DNA of 37,091 nucleotides from Bacilli bacterium (lineage in GTDB: Bacteria > Bacillota_I > Bacilli_A > RF39 > UBA660). Below are positions 34,068 through 37,091 of the stretch, in pieces. A program made the translations under genes and the position numbers. Positions within the stretch are counted from its first letter, which is position 1, and every line of letters starts with the position of its first letter. The stretch lies in assembly GCA_017404385.1 (NCBI GenBank), contig JAFRCK010000042.1:1-37091 (forward strand), written 5' to 3'. The notes below the pieces were generated by a model. That model saw nothing but the letters and a program-made list of their open reading frames with translations, had not been told where the DNA came from and did not search any database.

Positions 34068-36335
34068 TTGAAATTAAAGTTTAGGGCTGAAAAAAAAGAT
34101 TTTATTGCATTTGGTATAGTTGCTATATTTGTTCTTATAGTAATTGCTGTTACTATTTCAAATGTTAGGTCTTTAATACAAGAAGGTGTACCAACAGGTT
34201 TAAGAATATTTAGTAATATGGATGCTGGTTCTTTTACATTAACTATAATAACTTGGTTAGTTGTTACTGGGTTAGTATTTGGTTCTTCGACTTCTTATTT
34301 CTTTGAAAGAGAAAAAGGTTTTGGATTTACTGATACTCCTAAGGAAAATGGATATTCTAGATGGGCTAAAGATAAAGAAATAATGGAAGCAAAAGATGTT
34401 CTTAAAGTACCATTTGCTACAAAAACAGCAAAAGCAGGTGGAGTGCCAGTTATTTATGATAAAGATAGTGCTTACATAGATGATTCTAATATGCATACAT
34501 TAGTTATAGGTGCTACTGGATCAGGTAAAACTGCTGGTGTTATTAATCCGACAATGAAAATGCTTATGAAAGCAAAAGAATCAATAATTGTTACAGATCC
34601 AAAGGGTGAAATCTATGAAGATAATTATAAACTATTAAAAGATTTAGGTTATCAAATAATTGTATTAAACTTTCGTGAACCTCAAAAAGGTAGTTGTTGG
34701 AATCCATATGATTTACCATATAAGTTCCAAAAAGAAGGAAACTTTGATAAAGCAAATGAATTATTAAATGATTTATCTACTAACATAGTTGTTGATGGAC
34801 AAGGACAAGATCCATTTTGGCAAAATGCAGCAGCAGATTATTTAACTGGGTTAGGCCTTGCATTATTCCAAGATGCACCTCTTGATCAGATAAATATAAA
34901 TAGTATAAATTTAATGATAAATCAAGGTGAAGAAAGATTTGGAGCATCTACTTATATGAAAGAATACTTTAAGATGCAAGATCCAACATCTCCAGTTGCT
35001 ATTAATTTAGCTGGTACTGTTACTACAGCTGATGAAACAAAAGCTGGAATTATGACAGTATTACAACAAAAAGTTAAAACACTTGCCGTTACTAGAAATC
35101 TATCTGAAATGCTATCTAAAAATGATTTTGATATGTCTAGTATTGGTGAAAAACCTACGGCTTTATTTATGATTATTCAAGATGAAAAAACCACATATCA
35201 CTCATTGGCAACAATTTTTATTAAACAATGTTATGAGTGCTTAATATCAACTGCCTATAAACATGGGGGAGCATTACCAATTAGAACTAATTTCTTACTT
35301 GATGAGTTTGCGAATATGCCTAAGATTAAAGATATATCTACAATGGTTACTGCTGCTCGTTCAAGACATATTAGATTTACTTTCATCATTCAAAATTTTG
35401 CGCAATTAGATAAAGTATATGGTAAAGAGGATGCTCAAACTATTAGAGGTAACTGTATAAATACAATTTATTTATTAACTGGAGAATTATCTGCGTTAGA
35501 AGAAATAAGTAAATTATGTGGAGATAAAATTGTTAGAGTTGGTAAAGATAAAAAAGAAGAAACTAGACCTTTAGTAACTATATCAGAATTACAGCGTATG
35601 AAGCCAGATGAATATGTTTTAGTACGTCATAGATGTCCACCATACAAAGGTAAATTAAAAATGGATTATAATAGTGATTTTGGTTTTGGTATTGGTAATG
35701 AAATCTATGGTAAAGATGTAGTTTATCCACAAAGAGAGATGGGAGAAGTAAGTGTGTTTAGCGTTAAGGATTTTGTAAGAGAGAAAAAACAAGCTTCTAG
35801 TCCAAATCCTATGGGAGGATCACCTGGTTTTCCTGGTGGATTGTCAGGAATGCCATCACCTTTTGGATCTACACAATCAAATGGTGGAGCTACAAGTAAT
35901 TCGTTATTTGGTGGAGAACAAGATATAGATGAAATTATAAAGAATATTGATAAACAAATTGCGGCTTTAGAGGCTGAAGAAAAGGCAAATAAGGAAAAAG
36001 AAAAACAAGAAGTGAAGACTGAAAAAAATGAACAACCAATAATTGAAGAACCAAAAAATGAAACACAAGAAACAGTTGAAGAAAAACCTATTGATATTCA
36101 AGTTATTAAAGAATCTGATCTTACTGATAAAAAAGATGAACTTGAGACAAAACCTGTGGAAAAAATATCAGAAAATGCACCAAATGTATCAGAAGTTATC
36201 CACAGTAATATGGTTAATTTAGATAATTTTACTATTAAAAATAATAATGAGTTAGATAATCAACAACCAACAACTGAATCATCAACTACTGATGATTCAT
36301 ATGATGATTTCTTTGATGATTTCTTTGATGAATAA
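34068..36335 (+). CDS. virD4: VirD4/TraG-type T4SS coupling ATPase
   Basis: VirD4 recruits substrates to the secretion channel. The product is 755 residues. Two N-terminal TM helices (about 13-34 and 60-82) precede a full motor domain with Walker A GATGSGKT (148-155), TDPKGEIYE, Walker B LLDEFANMP (D412, E413) and ARSRHIRFTFIIQNFAQL. After about residue 585 comes a Pro/Gly linker and a low-complexity Glu/Lys tail ending in DDFFDDFFDE. I prefer TTG 34068 because GGAG (34055-34058) is well placed for it; the in-frame ATG at 34053 overlaps that site. It is transcribed alone. No relaxase gene is adjacent. Confidence 0.95.
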   Translation: MKLKFRAEKKDFIAFGIVAIFVLIVIAVTISNVRSLIQEGVPTGLRIFSNMDAGSFTLTIITWLVVTGLVFGSSTSYFFEREKGFGFTDTPKENGYSRWAKDKEIMEAKDVLKVPFATKTAKAGGVPVIYDKDSAYIDDSNMHTLVIGATGSGKTAGVINPTMKMLMKAKESIIVTDPKGEIYEDNYKLLKDLGYQIIVLNFREPQKGSCWNPYDLPYKFQKEGNFDKANELLNDLSTNIVVDGQGQDPFWQNAAADYLTGLGLALFQDAPLDQININSINLMINQGEERFGASTYMKEYFKMQDPTSPVAINLAGTVTTADETKAGIMTVLQQKVKTLAVTRNLSEMLSKNDFDMSSIGEKPTALFMIIQDEKTTYHSLATIFIKQCYECLISTAYKHGGALPIRTNFLLDEFANMPKIKDISTMVTAARSRHIRFTFIIQNFAQLDKVYGKEDAQTIRGNCINTIYLLTGELSALEEISKLCGDKIVRVGKDKKEETRPLVTISELQRMKPDEYVLVRHRCPPYKGKLKMDYNSDFGFGIGNEIYGKDVVYPQREMGEVSVFSVKDFVREKKQASSPNPMGGSPGFPGGLSGMPSPFGSTQSNGGATSNSLFGGEQDIDEIIKNIDKQIAALEAEEKANKEKEKQEVKTEKNEQPIIEEPKNETQETVEEKPIDIQVIKESDLTDKKDELETKPVEKISENAPNVSEVIHSNMVNLDNFTIKNNNELDNQQPTTESSTTDDSYDDFFDDFFDE

Positions 36336-36339
36336 TAAA

Positions 36340-36366
36340 AAGAAGAAAATAAATCTTCTTTTTTTT
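36340..36366 (+). terminator. Rho-independent terminator after virD4
   Basis: AAGAAGA pairs with TCTTCTT around AAATAAA and is followed by a T-run. It ends the T4SS-like locus. Confidence 0.82.
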
Positions 36367-36509
36367 GTTACTACTTTTCCACAGGTAAATAACATCCCAT
36401 TTAATTATAAATTAATGTTATTTTAAATTATTTTCAATAACTTATAGATAATTTGTTTATTTTATGGTAAAATTAACGTAAATAATAAGATAAGAATAGG
36501 GTGTATGTT
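36367..36509. other. Intergenic region before the last gene
   Basis: The widest gene-free gap in the window. It holds a 9-bp inverted repeat AAATAACAT (36387-36395) and ATGTTATTT (36415-36423) with a 19-nt loop. It also holds a TTTTCCACA that is one base off a DnaA box (36375-36383) and an extended -10 near the next gene. No RNA gene was recognised. Confidence 0.4.
36465..36473 (+). promoter_or_regulatory. Extended -10 promoter of the partial surface gene
   Basis: TG-G-TAAAAT lies 36 bp before the ATG. No good -35 lies 17 bp upstream. Confidence 0.45.
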
Positions 36510-37091
36510 ATGAATGAATTAAAGAAGAAAAAATATTTTACTTTATTATTGGTTGTTTTACTAGTAATAAGCATTATTGCATTAGTTTCTCAAACTAAAA
36601 TTGATAAATATAAGGGATTAGTAAAAGTAAGTAATACTGGAGTAAAATCTAAGTTAGCTGGAAGTATAGGTGGAGCTACTCTAGAAGAAAATACAGCAAA
36701 AGGAAATAGTACTATAGAATATATAGTATCTTTTACATTGGATGAAATAGAAGGAGTAGAAAAAAGAGATGCATTAATAAAAGCAAGCTTAACAGAAGAA
36801 GAATTTAAATATGCCCGTTTTAAACCAATAAATGGAAGTAACATAGAAAGCACCCTAAAAGAAAACGGAAAAGAAATAGAAGTATTAGTAAAAAATGTAA
36901 GATTAGGCCAAGAAAAAACAATCAAGTTAAAATTAATAATAGAAAATGCACCAAATACGGTAGAAATACATCCAAACTTAAAAGTATCAGAATCTACAGG
37001 TAGTTATACAACATTAGAAACAGAAACAATAACAGTAGAAACAAATTCATTAGAAGGACAAGTAAAGGATGAAAAAGACTTACCAGTAGGG
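36510..37091 (+). CDS. Membrane-anchored or secreted surface protein, partial (cut by window edge)
   Basis: An open frame of 194 codons runs from ATG 36510 to the window end without a stop. AGGGTG lies upstream of the start. After MNELKKKKYF there is one hydrophobic helix (about 9-29) acting as signal or anchor. The rest is beta-rich and charged, with alternating polar/hydrophobic segments such as GNSTIEYIVSFTLDEIEG and EIEVLVKNVRLGQ, like an extracellular Ig-like or adhesin domain. I do not recognise the family, and the C-terminal part is missing. It follows virD4 after a terminator and has its own promoter, so a link with the secretion locus is only positional. Confidence 0.7.
   Translation, partial: MNELKKKKYFTLLLVVLLVISIIALVSQTKIDKYKGLVKVSNTGVKSKLAGSIGGATLEENTAKGNSTIEYIVSFTLDEIEGVEKRDALIKASLTEEEFKYARFKPINGSNIESTLKENGKEIEVLVKNVRLGQEKTIKLKLIIENAPNTVEIHPNLKVSESTGSYTTLETETITVETNSLEGQVKDEKDLPVG

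Noticed and set aside
20804..36335. Integrative element borders (att repeats, tRNA target)
   Set aside because: No tRNA gene, integrase or matching direct repeats were found at either side of the locus by eye. The right border may be outside the window.
36196..36383. Perfect DnaA-box-like TTATCCACA (36196-36204) and a one-mismatch copy (36375-36383)
   Set aside because: Only two sites, one of them inside the virD4 coding region, with no dnaA, dnaN or box cluster nearby. Not enough for a replication origin.
36590..36925. Reverse-strand open frame of 111 codons
   Set aside because: It is antisense to the partial surface protein, which has a start codon, ribosome binding site, signal helix and an uninterrupted frame to the window end.

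Overview
This window comes from the chromosome of a very AT-rich, Gram-positive-type bacterium. It is probably an uncultured Bacilli/Erysipelotrichales/RF39-like member of the Bacillota, but the exact lineage is an inference. The str operon (rpsL-rpsG-fusA-tuf), the secG-rnr-smpB order, a FemABX-type peptidoglycan aminoacyltransferase and a GerQ homologue point to a cell-walled Firmicute. Full-length genes read cleanly with the standard bacterial code, and TGA serves as a stop in a 4-nt ATGA overlap (28143-28146), so a UGA=Trp mycoplasma is unlikely. No tRNA, rRNA, CRISPR array, insertion sequence, integrase or relaxase was seen. No gene-free stretch exceeds about 180 bp.

Layout. (1) 65-5849: a two-gene surface cluster. 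A secreted papain-like (C1A) protease carries InlB-type repeats and a C-terminal dockerin. It overlaps a doubly membrane-anchored protein with a possible cohesin-like domain and three cadherin-like beta-sandwich repeats. (2) 5888-10273: the str operon, with a second promoter before tuf. (3) 10359-20720: mostly housekeeping genes (coiled-coil/zinc-ribbon protein, FemABX, enolase, CaCA exchanger, SecG, RNase R, SmpB, PduL, TrmL). A Fic-domain gene sits among them, bracketed by two near-identical 37-bp palindromes. A lemA gene is interrupted by an in-frame stop, and there is a GerQ-like spore-coat gene. (4) 20804-36335: a type IV secretion/conjugation-like locus. It has a small VirB2-like hairpin protein, a GT-C-like membrane protein, a Cys-rich secreted protein ending in the same VirB2-like hairpin, VirB6/TrbL, VirB3/PrgI, a separate TraC-like N-domain, the VirB4 ATPase, a 1324-residue membrane-anchored cell-wall hydrolase and the VirD4 coupling ATPase. 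(5) From 36510: the start of another large surface protein, cut by the window edge.

The main discovery candidate is region 4. It is a complete-looking Gram-positive T4SS engine (VirB3/B4/B6/D4, pilin-like subunits, wall hydrolase) beside housekeeping genes, with matching AT-rich composition and no relaxase or recombinase in view. Unusual parts include a TM-loop-TM hairpin used three times, two of them with flanking cysteines. The wall hydrolase has a degenerate M23 domain split by an inserted SleB-like domain, followed by a phage-tail-lysozyme-like domain and an intact M23 peptidase. This suggests either a resident protein-secretion, DNA-uptake or contact-dependent system, or the transfer half of an integrated element whose relaxase lies outside the window.

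Regulation. Most promoters are extended -10 type (TGn-TATAAT or TGn-TAAAAT), often directly after the U-tract of the preceding terminator and without a recognisable -35. Canonical -35/-10 pairs with 17-bp spacing precede rpsL, tuf and the first T4SS-like gene.
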